A stretch of 34,741 bases of DNA, from positions 1 to 34,741 of the forward strand of contig DASTNK010000002.1 of the NCBI GenBank assembly GCA_035720945.1, in the 5' to 3' direction. A program made the translations under genes and the position numbers. Positions 24,850 to 32,761 of the stretch are shown piece by piece. The stretch is from SCQX01 sp035720945 (lineage in GTDB: Bacteria > Pseudomonadota > Gammaproteobacteria > Burkholderiales > Burkholderiaceae_B). Each line of letters opens with the position of its first letter. Within the stretch, counting starts at the first letter, position 1. The notes beneath the pieces are model-generated. The model was not told the origin of the DNA and ran no database searches. It was given only the letters and a program-made list of their open reading frames with translations.

Positions 24850-25827
24850 ATGGCCCATGTCACAGTGATCACCACGGGAGGCACCATCGCCTCGACCCGC
24901 GCATCGGCGGACGGTCCCGTCACGGCCAACGTGTCGGGCAACGACTTGCTGGCATCGTTGCACGGCACACCCATCGGCATCGACGTCACTGTCGAGGAGT
25001 TCTGCAACATCGGCAGCAACGCGCTGGATCTGCCAACGGTTCATGCGCTGTTGGCCCGTATTCGCGCGGCGCTTGCCAAACCAGACTGCACCGGCGTGGT
25101 CGTCACCCACGGCACAGACACCATGGAGGAATCGGCGTTCCTCTCCGACTTGCTGGTCGACAGTTCAAAACCCGTGGTGTTCACCGGCGCCCAGCGCCAC
25201 GCCAGCGAACCCGATACCGATGGCCCGCGCAACATTCGCGATGCGCTGATAGTCGCCGCGGCACCGAACGCCCGCGAGCTTGGCACGCTGGTTCTTTTCG
25301 AGGGCGACGTGCATGCCGCGCGCGACGTCACCAAGACCCACGCATCGCGTGTCGATACCTTCCGTTCTCCGGGCCTAGGAAAACTGGGCGAGGTCGATCA
25401 GGGCGTATTTCACTTGTATCGTCGCCCGGCACAGCGGCGCACACTGGCCGATCACGGGCTCGACGAACACGTCGAGCTCGTCAAACTGGGGCTGGGAGTC
25501 AAACCCACTTACCTGGAATGGTGCGCGGACAATGGCGTGCACGGGGTCGTGCTGGAAGCCTTCGGCCGCGGCAACGCTCCGAAAGGCTTCGCCGCGGCGA
25601 TCGCACGACTTGTCTCGGCAAGGACGCCGGTGATCGTCGCCTCGCGCTGCCCGGAAGGACAGACCGCCCTCATCTATGGCGCGGACGGCGGCGCTGTCAC
25701 GTTGGCTGAAGCCGGCGCGGTGTTCGCCGGGGATCTGTCCGGCGTCAAGGCGCGCCTGATGCTGTGCGTCTTGCTGGGGGCTGGTGCCACACTGCCCGAG
25801 ATTCGCGCCGCCTTCGAACCAGCCTGA
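24850..25827 (+). CDS. L-asparaginase family amidohydrolase (cytoplasmic)
   Basis: The enzyme hydrolyses asparagine to aspartate and ammonia, or a related amide. The 325-residue product has the first nucleophile Thr12 in TTGGTIAS and the second catalytic triad Thr89, Asp90 and Lys162 (THGTDTMEE and DVTKTHASR), at the numbering of the well-known E. coli type II enzyme. Yet there is no signal peptide, so it should act in the cytoplasm. AAGGA lies about eight bases before the ATG. Residues 120-128 (EPDTDGPRN) correspond to the usual substrate-contacting SxDGPxN region. Being cotranscribed with an MFS transporter and followed 200 bp later by a transporter/catabolic operon, it could act on an imported amide, but simple asparagine use is the default. 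Confidence 0.88.
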   Translation: MAHVTVITTGGTIASTRASADGPVTANVSGNDLLASLHGTPIGIDVTVEEFCNIGSNALDLPTVHALLARIRAALAKPDCTGVVVTHGTDTMEESAFLSDLLVDSSKPVVFTGAQRHASEPDTDGPRNIRDALIVAAAPNARELGTLVLFEGDVHAARDVTKTHASRVDTFRSPGLGKLGEVDQGVFHLYRRPAQRRTLADHGLDEHVELVKLGLGVKPTYLEWCADNGVHGVVLEAFGRGNAPKGFAAAIARLVSARTPVIVASRCPEGQTALIYGADGGAVTLAEAGAVFAGDLSGVKARLMLCVLLGAGATLPEIRAAFEPA

Positions 25828-25898
25828 TCCACGACAAACCGGCCCTGACGGCCTGACCAGCCGCGCATCGGGCTACTTTGGTTCTTCGGCGCAAAAAG

Positions 25899-25939
25899 TG
25901 GTCAGACCTTTTGACACCATTGCGGGTGGAGGTTATTCT
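25899..25939 (+). promoter_or_regulatory. Strong predicted promoter with GntR-type operator for the transport/catabolic operon
   Basis: A consensus -35 TTGACA (25911-25916), exactly 17 bp of spacer and -10 TATTCT (25934-25939) precede the binding-protein gene by about 90 bases. Directly upstream, TGGTCAGACCT (25899-25909) is an almost perfect palindrome around A25904. It fits the TNGTNNNACNA pattern of FadR/FCD-type GntR regulators on one strand and lies next to the -35. Promoter and palindrome are seen; regulator class is inferred, and no regulator gene is in the window. Confidence 0.6.
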
Positions 25940-26028
25940 TCCTCTCGGAGGTAGGGACAAAAAGGGCCGGCACGCAAGATGCCCTCGCCAGTTGTATCTG
26001 TCGTCATTCCAACTCTCAGGAGGAGATT

Positions 26029-27282
26029 ATGTCGGACATGGAACATGGCCAGCGCGCGGGGATCACCCGGCGCGGCGTACTCAAAGTCGGGGCAGCGGGG
26101 TTACTGACCGGTATGGCGGGCGCCAGCCCGTTCATTCGTTCGGCCCTGGCCGCAGAGCCCATAAAACTCGGTGTGCTGCTCCCCAAATCCGGTACCTACG
26201 CCGTACAGGGCGATCAAGGCCACAACGGATCCGTGATCGCAGTTGAAGACGTCAAGGGCGAAGTGCTCGGTCGCCCTGTGCAACTGGTATGGCTGGACGA
26301 AAACGGCCCCCAGACCACTCAGCAGAACATGCACCGGCTGATCCAGCAGGAGAAAGTCGTCTCCGTTTCGGGGGGCGTATCAAGTGGTGACATCCTGGCC
26401 ATCATGCCAGTGGCCGAGCGCGAGAAAATCCTGCTCATGGCCACGGGGCCCAACGCCACGGAAATCACCGGGTCCAAATGCAATCGCTATACATTCCGGG
26501 TCGATCTACCCAACTACGAAACCGTGCGCAGCGTCTATCCCACGCTGGAAAAACACGGCAAGAACTGGTATTTCCTGTACGCTTCTTACGCCTGGGGCAT
26601 AGACGGCTATAACCAGATGAGCCTGCTGCTCAAGCAGGGCGGCGGCAAAATCCTGGGCGCCGACCAAACTCCCTTGGGCACCACTGATTTCAGTTCATAC
26701 GTCCTCAAGATCATGGCCGCCAAGCCCGATGTCATTTTCCTTGGCCTCGGTGGCGGCGACATGACCAACTTCCTCAAGCAGTTCCATCAAATGGGCCTGA
26801 CCGGCAAGATCCCGGTGTCATCCCTCATTTGCAACGATACCGATATGTGGGCGGCAGGCCCCGAGGCAGCCACCGGCCTGTACCCGAAAATCTGGAACTA
26901 TACCGGGGCACAGAACACCGAGGCCAGTCACGCATTTGCCAAGAAGTACCAGGCCAAGTTCGGCACACCACCCGAATCCGAAGCCTGGCAGGACTGGTTC
27001 GGCACCACGGCCATACTTACCGCCATCAAGGAAACGGGCTCCACCGACACGCAAAAGCTCATCGATTTCCTGGAAAGTCACAAATTCGAGGGCTACAAGA
27101 AAGAAGCCATGTACTTCCGCTCGTGGGATCATCAGTTGATCCAGCCCACACTGGTGGCAGAGGTCAAACCCAAGATCACCACCAAGTACGACTACTTCAA
27201 CATCGTCGCCGTCGCACCAGGCGAGGGCAAGCCGCTCGAAAGCCTGTACGGTTCGAAAAGCGAATCCGAATGCAAAATGTGA
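26029..27282 (+). CDS. ABC transporter substrate-binding protein (LivJ/amide-binding type), Tat-exported
   Basis: This 417-residue protein is a type I periplasmic binding protein of the branched-chain amino acid/amide (Liv) class. It has a twin-arginine signal: Arg14-Arg15 in TRRGVLKVG, a mild hydrophobic stretch, and a likely cut near ALA at 41. The mature part opens with IKLGVLLPKSGTYAVQG, the usual first beta strand and ligand loop, and has SGGVSSGDILAIMPVAE. A very strong ribosome site, AGGAGGAG, precedes the ATG. It is the first gene of the operon and is followed by a stable stem-loop and the permease genes. The ligand is not predictable; the downstream enzymes suggest a hydroxy or amino acid rather than leucine. 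Tat export implies folding before export. Confidence 0.9.
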   Translation: MSDMEHGQRAGITRRGVLKVGAAGLLTGMAGASPFIRSALAAEPIKLGVLLPKSGTYAVQGDQGHNGSVIAVEDVKGEVLGRPVQLVWLDENGPQTTQQNMHRLIQQEKVVSVSGGVSSGDILAIMPVAEREKILLMATGPNATEITGSKCNRYTFRVDLPNYETVRSVYPTLEKHGKNWYFLYASYAWGIDGYNQMSLLLKQGGGKILGADQTPLGTTDFSSYVLKIMAAKPDVIFLGLGGGDMTNFLKQFHQMGLTGKIPVSSLICNDTDMWAAGPEAATGLYPKIWNYTGAQNTEASHAFAKKYQAKFGTPPESEAWQDWFGTTAILTAIKETGSTDTQKLIDFLESHKFEGYKKEAMYFRSWDHQLIQPTLVAEVKPKITTKYDYFNIVAVAPGEGKPLESLYGSKSESECKM

Positions 27283-27327
27283 CCGTCGTTATTCTGTGAC
27301 CGCCGTCACTCCCCGAAGCAGGTACAC

Positions 27328-27366
27328 GCGCGCCATCCGGACAATCCATCCAACCGGATGGCGCGC
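27328..27366 (+). other. Intercistronic stem-loop between binding-protein and permease genes
   Basis: GCGCGCCATCCGG (27328-27340) and CCGGATGGCGCGC (27354-27366) are perfect 13-bp arms around a 13-base loop. No U-run follows; the AAGGAG of the permease gene comes soon after. Such hairpins often shield the 3' end of the binding-protein mRNA so that it is made in excess of the membrane parts, which is the inferred role here. Confidence 0.7.
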
Positions 27367-27393
27367 CGCATAAAAAGATAAAGGAGATGCTTA

Positions 27394-28272
27394 GTGATAA
27401 ACGCCACACTTTTCGCTTCGCAGCTCATGAACGGCCTGGTCCTGGGCTTCCTGTTCGTCCTCATTGCGGTCGGCATGTCCATCATCTTCGGCATGCTGGG
27501 GCTGGTGAATTTCGCGCACGGAGCCTTTTTCGCCCTGGGGGCGTACTTCGCTCTGTCGCTTCGGCCGTACGTCGGTTTCGGTGGTGTGTTGGTTCTCGCC
27601 CCCATACTCGTGGGCATCATCGGACTCGCCATTGAACGCACGCTGTTGCGTCCACTCTACGACAAAGAGCCTCTGCTCAGCTTGTTGCTCACGTTCGGCC
27701 TGGCGCTGTTCATCGAAGAACTGATCCGCACGCTCTGGGGCTCCATGGGGCATCCGTTCGATACCCCGGCCTTTCTCGCCGGCTTCTTCCACTACGGCCC
27801 GGTGTTTGTCACACGCTATCGACTGGCCGTGCTGGTGATCACCGTCGTGATCCTCGCCGCCATCTGGCTCTTTCTCGAAAAAACCCCCTACGGCCGCATC
27901 GTCCGGGCTGGTTCACGCGACCCGGAAATGGTCAGCATGCTGGGCATCAACCTGAAGCGGGTATTCATGTTCATTTTCGCTCTGGGGTGCCTTCTGGCGG
28001 GGGCGGCTGGCGTGCTGGCGGCGCCGCTCTGGAGCGTCATGCCGTCAATGGCCGAACAGGCCATCATGCCGGCCTTCGTCGTCGTGGTCATCGGTGGGCT
28101 CGGTAGCCTGCGCGGCGCCATCGTGGCCGGCCTCATGGTCGGCATCGCCGTGGCCATGACCATCCAGTTCTGGCCCGTGGCCTCCACCTCCATCATGTAT
28201 GTGCTCATGATCATCGTGCTGCTGTTGCGGCCGCGCGGGCTGTTCGGCGAACACTGGGAGCGCTTCGAATGA
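27394..28272 (+). CDS. LivH-type ABC transporter permease
   Basis: A 292-residue inner-membrane permease of the Liv family with about eight hydrophobic segments. Family stretches are SQLMNGLVLGFLFVLIAVGM at the N-terminus, GMLGLVNFAHGAFFALGAY, GRIVRAGSRDPEMVSMLGIN (the ATPase-coupling EAA-like loop) and PAFVVVVIGGLGSLRGAIVAG. The start is GTG at 27394, set by AAGGAG eight or nine bases upstream. The stop overlaps the ATG of the next gene (ATGA), so the two transporter halves are translationally coupled. It pairs with the permease part of the following fusion protein to make the membrane channel. Confidence 0.92.
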   Translation: MINATLFASQLMNGLVLGFLFVLIAVGMSIIFGMLGLVNFAHGAFFALGAYFALSLRPYVGFGGVLVLAPILVGIIGLAIERTLLRPLYDKEPLLSLLLTFGLALFIEELIRTLWGSMGHPFDTPAFLAGFFHYGPVFVTRYRLAVLVITVVILAAIWLFLEKTPYGRIVRAGSRDPEMVSMLGINLKRVFMFIFALGCLLAGAAGVLAAPLWSVMPSMAEQAIMPAFVVVVIGGLGSLRGAIVAGLMVGIAVAMTIQFWPVASTSIMYVLMIIVLLLRPRGLFGEHWERFE

Positions 28273-30773
28273 ATCGGCCACGAAGCGCCCTCACCCATCC
28301 GCTCGTGGTGCTCGTGGCGGTATTCATCATCATGCCCTGGTTGATGACCCTGGCGGGCTCCACTATCAGCCTGGCCACCCAGGTCGTCATCTACACACTC
28401 TATGCCCTGGCCTACAACCTGCTGCTAGGCTATGCCGGCATGGTGTCGTTCGGCTCATCGGTGTTCTTCGGCATGGCCAGCTACGCCAGCGCGCTGTTCG
28501 CCATCCATGTCTACCAGAACGTCGCCCTGGCACTGATCGTTGGCACGGCGTTCGCAGCCCTGCTGGGGCTGGTTCTAGGCATGCTGATTTTGCGCCGACG
28601 CGGCCTGTATTTCGCCCTGCTGACGCTGGCGTTCACGCAACTCTTCTACGAAATCTGCTTCCGCTGGACCAGCCTGACAGGCGGAGAGAACGGGCTACAG
28701 GGGGTGCTGCGCCCGGGTTTGGAAAATGCCTGGCACTACTATGTTTTCTGCGCCATCATAGTGGCCATCTGCGCCTGGCTGCTCTATCGCATCGCGCATT
28801 CACCTTTCGGGCGCGTGCTGCAGGCCATCCGCGACAATGAAAAGCGGGTCCAGTACCTGGGCTACAACCCCTGGGGATACAAGCTCAGCGCGCTGGTGCT
28901 GCACGCAGCGTTCATCGGGCTCGGCGGCAGCCTGCTGTCGCTGCTCATCCACGGGGTGTACGCCGACAACATGAACTGGCAGCATGCCGGCGACCCGGTC
29001 ATGATGACGCTGCTGGGCGGCATCCACCATTTCCTGGGGCCGCTGTGGGGCGCCATCATCTACATCAACCTCAGCGACCAGCTCAGTTCGTTCACCGAGC
29101 ACTGGTGGCTGTTCTTCGGCGCCCTCATAATTATTGTGGTGCTGTTGTCACCGGAAGGCCTAAGTGGTGTATATGCCCGCTTGCGTGGCCACGACCGCTG
29201 GGGGCTCACGCGCACACCAACGCCTGCCATGCCCCCCTCTCTGCCCGATCCATTCGCGGCCCGGGGGGCCACTTACGAAGGGGCCATCCTCGAAGTACGC
29301 CATCTCAGCAAACGCTTCGGACGCGTCGTCACCGCCGACGATATCAGTCTGCAGGTGCGGGCCGGCACCATCCACAGCCTGATCGGCCCGAACGGCGCCG
29401 GCAAGACCACGCTGTTCAACATGCTCACCGGCCTCATCCCCAATGACAGCGGGCAAATCCTGTTCAAAGGGGGGGACATCAGCAAGATGGCGGTGCACGA
29501 ACGCACCCGTCTGGGCATGTCGCGCTCGTTCCAGATCGTGAGCCTGCCCGCCAATCTCACGGTTTTTGAAACCGTGCGCATCGCTGTGCAGGCCGGCTCG
29601 CCACTGCGCGCATCGCTGTGGCGCAACGCCTACGACCTGACCGACCTGGTCGATCGGACCTGGGCGTTGCTGCACGCCGTGGGATTGGAAGACAAGGCGG
29701 GTGAAACCACCATCAACCTGCCGCACGGCGAACAGCGCCTGCTGGACATCGCCGTGACCATGGCGACGGGCTCGGAACTTCTGTTGCTCGACGAACCTCT
29801 CGCCGGGCTGGCGGACGCCGACCGCGAACGCATCGGCACGCTCATCCGCCAGCTTGCCGGCAAGTACACCATCCTGCTCATCGAGCACGACATCGACCGC
29901 GTCATCTCGCTGTCCGACCGCATCACCGTGCTGCACCAGGGGCACCTCATCGCCGACGGCGACCCCCACTCGGTCGTCAATAACCCGCAAGTCGTCGAAG
30001 CCTATCTGGGGGAAGCCATCAATGACGACGGAAAATCGGCGCCATCCACTCTCGCCGCTGATGGCGTCACACGCGACATCGGCAAGACTATCCTGCAATT
30101 GCGCGACGTGGCCTCCGGCTACGGCGGCAGCCATGTGCTCGATGGCCTATCGCTGGAAGTGCGCGAAGGCGAGGCAGTCGCCCTGCTTGGCCGCAATGGG
30201 GTCGGCAAGACCACCACTCTGCACACCATCATGGGCCAGATCGCGGTCAACGATGGGCACATCCGGTTCAACGACACAGACATCACCGGCTGGCCATCCA
30301 ATCGCGTCAACCGGCAGGGGCTGGCCATTGTCCCGCAAGGGCGGCGCATATTTCCCAACCTGAGCGTCGTCGACAATCTGCTCATCGCCCGGCGACCGGG
30401 CGGCTGGGAGCCCAACCAGGTGTACGACTTGTTCCCGAAGCTGGGCACATTGCGGGACGCCATCGGCGGCAATCTCAGTGGTGGAGAATTACAGATGCTC
30501 GCGATCGCTCGCGCGCTCATGGCCCCCACGCAATTGATTCTGCTGGACGAGCCCTTCGAAGGCCTGGCGCCCGCCATCGTCAACGAGGTACTCGACGCCG
30601 TCATCCAGCTGCGCCAGCGCACGAGTATCCTTCTTGTGGAACAGCGTGTCGACCTCGCCCTGCGTATGGTCGATCGTGCCTACATCATGGTCAACGGCCG
30701 AATCGCCTATGAAGGCGCGGCGGCCGAGCTCAAAGAGAACAAGGCGCTGCAAGTCAAGCTTCTGGGTGTGTGA
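28269..30773 (+). CDS. Fused Liv-type ABC transporter: LivM permease + LivG ATPase + LivF ATPase in one chain
   Basis: One uninterrupted 834-residue frame carries three subunits that are normally separate. Residues 1 to about 315 are a LivM permease with about nine hydrophobic segments and the coupling loop GRVLQAIRDNEKRVQYLGYN. After a proline-rich linker (about 320-338) comes a LivG ATPase: Walker A GPNGAGKTT at 373-381, signature LPHGEQR at 484-490, Walker B LLLLDEPLAGL. After a second linker (about 590-605) comes a LivF ATPase: Walker A GRNGVGKTT at 641-649, signature LSGGE at 736-740, Walker B LILLDEPFEGLAP. All ATPase motifs are intact, though LivG's signature has Pro at the second position. 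LivM-LivG fusions are known; the three-part fusion is less usual. With LivH and the binding protein it makes a complete importer from three genes. Confidence 0.93.
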   Translation: MNRPRSALTHPLVVLVAVFIIMPWLMTLAGSTISLATQVVIYTLYALAYNLLLGYAGMVSFGSSVFFGMASYASALFAIHVYQNVALALIVGTAFAALLGLVLGMLILRRRGLYFALLTLAFTQLFYEICFRWTSLTGGENGLQGVLRPGLENAWHYYVFCAIIVAICAWLLYRIAHSPFGRVLQAIRDNEKRVQYLGYNPWGYKLSALVLHAAFIGLGGSLLSLLIHGVYADNMNWQHAGDPVMMTLLGGIHHFLGPLWGAIIYINLSDQLSSFTEHWWLFFGALIIIVVLLSPEGLSGVYARLRGHDRWGLTRTPTPAMPPSLPDPFAARGATYEGAILEVRHLSKRFGRVVTADDISLQVRAGTIHSLIGPNGAGKTTLFNMLTGLIPNDSGQILFKGGDISKMAVHERTRLGMSRSFQIVSLPANLTVFETVRIAVQAGSPLRASLWRNAYDLTDLVDRTWALLHAVGLEDKAGETTINLPHGEQRLLDIAVTMATGSELLLLDEPLAGLADADRERIGTLIRQLAGKYTILLIEHDIDRVISLSDRITVLHQGHLIADGDPHSVVNNPQVVEAYLGEAINDDGKSAPSTLAADGVTRDIGKTILQLRDVASGYGGSHVLDGLSLEVREGEAVALLGRNGVGKTTTLHTIMGQIAVNDGHIRFNDTDITGWPSNRVNRQGLAIVPQGRRIFPNLSVVDNLLIARRPGGWEPNQVYDLFPKLGTLRDAIGGNLSGGELQMLAIARALMAPTQLILLDEPFEGLAPAIVNEVLDAVIQLRQRTSILLVEQRVDLALRMVDRAYIMVNGRIAYEGAAAELKENKALQVKLLGV

Positions 30774-30950
30774 TGCGACAAACACTATTGACGGGCGTCT
30801 CGATCGTGCCGCCAACAATGAAGAAGGCATGTCTTTCATATTCACAGCACGCTATGAAACGATGGGCACCGCGACACCTGGCGCCAGAGAGCCGGCGCGC
30901 GCAAACGCGGGTGGCTCCCATATGCCAACCGACTTCAACCGAGGAAGACA

Positions 30951-31733
30951 ATGTTTGACGAAACAAGCATGAAAGACAGAAAAGTGCTGATCACAGCCGG
31001 CGCCAGCGGACTAGGGCTGGAAATGGCCAAGGCATTCACTGCGGCGGGCGCCACGGTGCTGGTCTGCGACGTGGACCAAAACGCCTTGGAGGCGGCGAGC
31101 GCGGCCCTACCCGGGCTGCACACCGCCGTCGCTGATGTATCGGACGAAGCCAGTGTCGCGGCACTGTTCCAGCAAGTCGACACCCAGCTCGGTGGCCTGG
31201 ACGTCCTGGTCAACAACGCCGGCATCGCCGGCCCGACCGGCTATGTGGAGACCCTTAGCAAGATCGACTGGGACCGCACTCTGGCAGTCAACATCACCGG
31301 CCAGTTCCTGTGCGCACGGCTAGCCGTGCCGCTGCTCAAGCAGTCAAAGGCCGGCGTCATGATCAACCTGTCATCGGCCGCCGGACACCTGGGGTTTGCC
31401 GGCCGTTCGGCCTATTCGGCCTCGAAATGGGCCGTGGTGGGGTTCACCAAGACATTGGCCATAGAGCTCGGGAAGTTCGGCGTGCGCGTCAACGCCATCC
31501 TGCCCGGTGCCGTCGAAGGCCCTCGCATACGCGCCGTGATCGCGGCCAAAGCACAGACACTGGGCGTCCCGGTCGACGAAGTCGCGCATTCATATGAAAG
31601 CCAGGCCTCACTCGGACACATGGTCTCGGCGCGCGACATCGCCAATATGGCCCTGTTCGCCGCCAGCGACGCCGCCGCCAGCGTCAACGGCCAGGCACTG
31701 GTGGTCGACGGCCACACACAAGCGCTGGTTTGA
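30951..31733 (+). CDS. SDR family oxidoreductase (NAD-preferring)
   Basis: A 260-residue classical short-chain dehydrogenase. The cofactor loop is TAGASGLGLEMA (15-26), the residue after beta strand 2 is Asp40, which favours NAD over NADP, NNAGIAG is at 88-94, and the catalytic set is Ser141 or Ser142, Tyr155 and Lys159 (YSASK). The C-terminus has the usual VNGQALVVDGH. GAGGAAG lies close before the ATG. The 177-bp gap from the transporter gene contains TTGACG (about 30798) but no clear gene. One base separates its stop from the next start, so it is cotranscribed with the hydroxyacid dehydrogenase gene. It probably oxidises a hydroxyl group of the imported compound or of an intermediate; the substrate is unknown. 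Confidence 0.88.
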   Translation: MFDETSMKDRKVLITAGASGLGLEMAKAFTAAGATVLVCDVDQNALEAASAALPGLHTAVADVSDEASVAALFQQVDTQLGGLDVLVNNAGIAGPTGYVETLSKIDWDRTLAVNITGQFLCARLAVPLLKQSKAGVMINLSSAAGHLGFAGRSAYSASKWAVVGFTKTLAIELGKFGVRVNAILPGAVEGPRIRAVIAAKAQTLGVPVDEVAHSYESQASLGHMVSARDIANMALFAASDAAASVNGQALVVDGHTQALV

Positions 31734-31734
31734 C

Positions 31735-32685
31735 ATGCCGAACGACACCATGAACATCGCCATCATTGGCTCCGGGCTCATCGGCCAGGCCTGGGCCATC
31801 GTTTTCGCTCGCGCCGGGTGCCAGGTCCGGCTTTGGGACGGGGATTCAGCCGCGCTGAATCGTGCCGTCGAGCTCATCGCGCGCCAGGCGCGCGAACTGC
31901 AGAAGCAACGACTGCTCGATGACGCAGACGCCCTGACGACCCGGGTACAGGCCTGCGACGACCTGGGCGCGGCGCTGAAGGGCGCCGCCTATGCGCAGGA
32001 AAACCTGCCCGAAACACTCAGCATCAAGAAAGACATCTTCAAACGACTCGATACCCTTGCCGCACCCGACACGGTGCTGGCCAGCTCCACCTCCAGCATC
32101 CCAGCCTCGGCCTTCACAGAAGATCTTCCCGGGCGCGGCCGCTGTCTGGTTGCCCACCCGGTGAATCCGCCCTATCTCGTTCCCGTGGTCGAACTCTGCG
32201 GCGCTCCCTGGACGGACGCGGGTGCGGTGGAAACCGCGCGCGCCATCATGCAAACCGTGGGGCAGAAACCGGTGGTGGTTCGCAGAGAACTGGAAGGGTT
32301 CATTCTCAACCGTCTACAGGGTGCCTTGTTGCGCGAGGCGTTTCGCCTGGTGCAGAACGGTTACGTGAGCGTTGAGGACCTGGACGCCACCGTCAAGGAT
32401 GGCCTGGGTTTGCGCTGGTCGTTCATGGGGCCGTTCGAAACCATAGATCTGAATGCGCCCAACGGCCTGGCTGATTACTGCGGGCGCTACGGCGGCATGT
32501 ATGAGTCCATCGCCAAAGAACAGACGGATACCGATGCCTGGCCCGCCGGCCTGATAAACGAAATCGAGCAACAACGACGCGCGCTTCTGCCCGGCTCCGG
32601 GCTGCTGGACAGGCGCCAGTGGCGAGACCAGCGGCTAATGGCGCTGCTGCGGCACAAGAAGGAAATGGAAACGCCCGACACCTGA
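31735..32685 (+). CDS. 3-hydroxyacyl-CoA dehydrogenase family, lambda-crystallin/L-gulonate 3-dehydrogenase-like
   Basis: This 316-residue NAD enzyme has the Rossmann motif AIIGSGLIGQAWAIVFARAG (9-28) with Asp35 after strand 2. The segments SSTSSIPAS, HPVNPPYLVPVVEL (His141) and FILNRLQGALLREAFRLV match the mammalian CryL1 (lambda-crystallin, L-gulonate 3-dehydrogenase) subgroup more closely than fatty-acid enzymes. DGLGLRWSFMGPFETIDLNA also matches that subgroup. Family members oxidise the 3-hydroxyl of free hydroxy acids to 3-keto acids. It starts one base after the SDR stop; Met at 31750 is an alternative start. The next gene encodes a beta-keto acid cleavage enzyme, so the two steps fit together: 3-hydroxyacid to 3-ketoacid to cleavage. 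It differs from typical carnitine dehydrogenase in its motifs. Confidence 0.88.
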   Translation: MPNDTMNIAIIGSGLIGQAWAIVFARAGCQVRLWDGDSAALNRAVELIARQARELQKQRLLDDADALTTRVQACDDLGAALKGAAYAQENLPETLSIKKDIFKRLDTLAAPDTVLASSTSSIPASAFTEDLPGRGRCLVAHPVNPPYLVPVVELCGAPWTDAGAVETARAIMQTVGQKPVVVRRELEGFILNRLQGALLREAFRLVQNGYVSVEDLDATVKDGLGLRWSFMGPFETIDLNAPNGLADYCGRYGGMYESIAKEQTDTDAWPAGLINEIEQQRRALLPGSGLLDRRQWRDQRLMALLRHKKEMETPDT

Positions 32686-32761
32686 GCCCCTTCCATGCCG
32701 GCCATGGTTTGCCAACAGCCAGCCCGACACAAATCCACTCTCTATTCAACAAGGAAGAATC

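Noticed and set aside
30770..30958. Small plus-strand frame overlapping the transporter stop and the SDR start
   Set aside because: There is no ribosome site or known family, and the SDR start is well marked by GAGGAAG.
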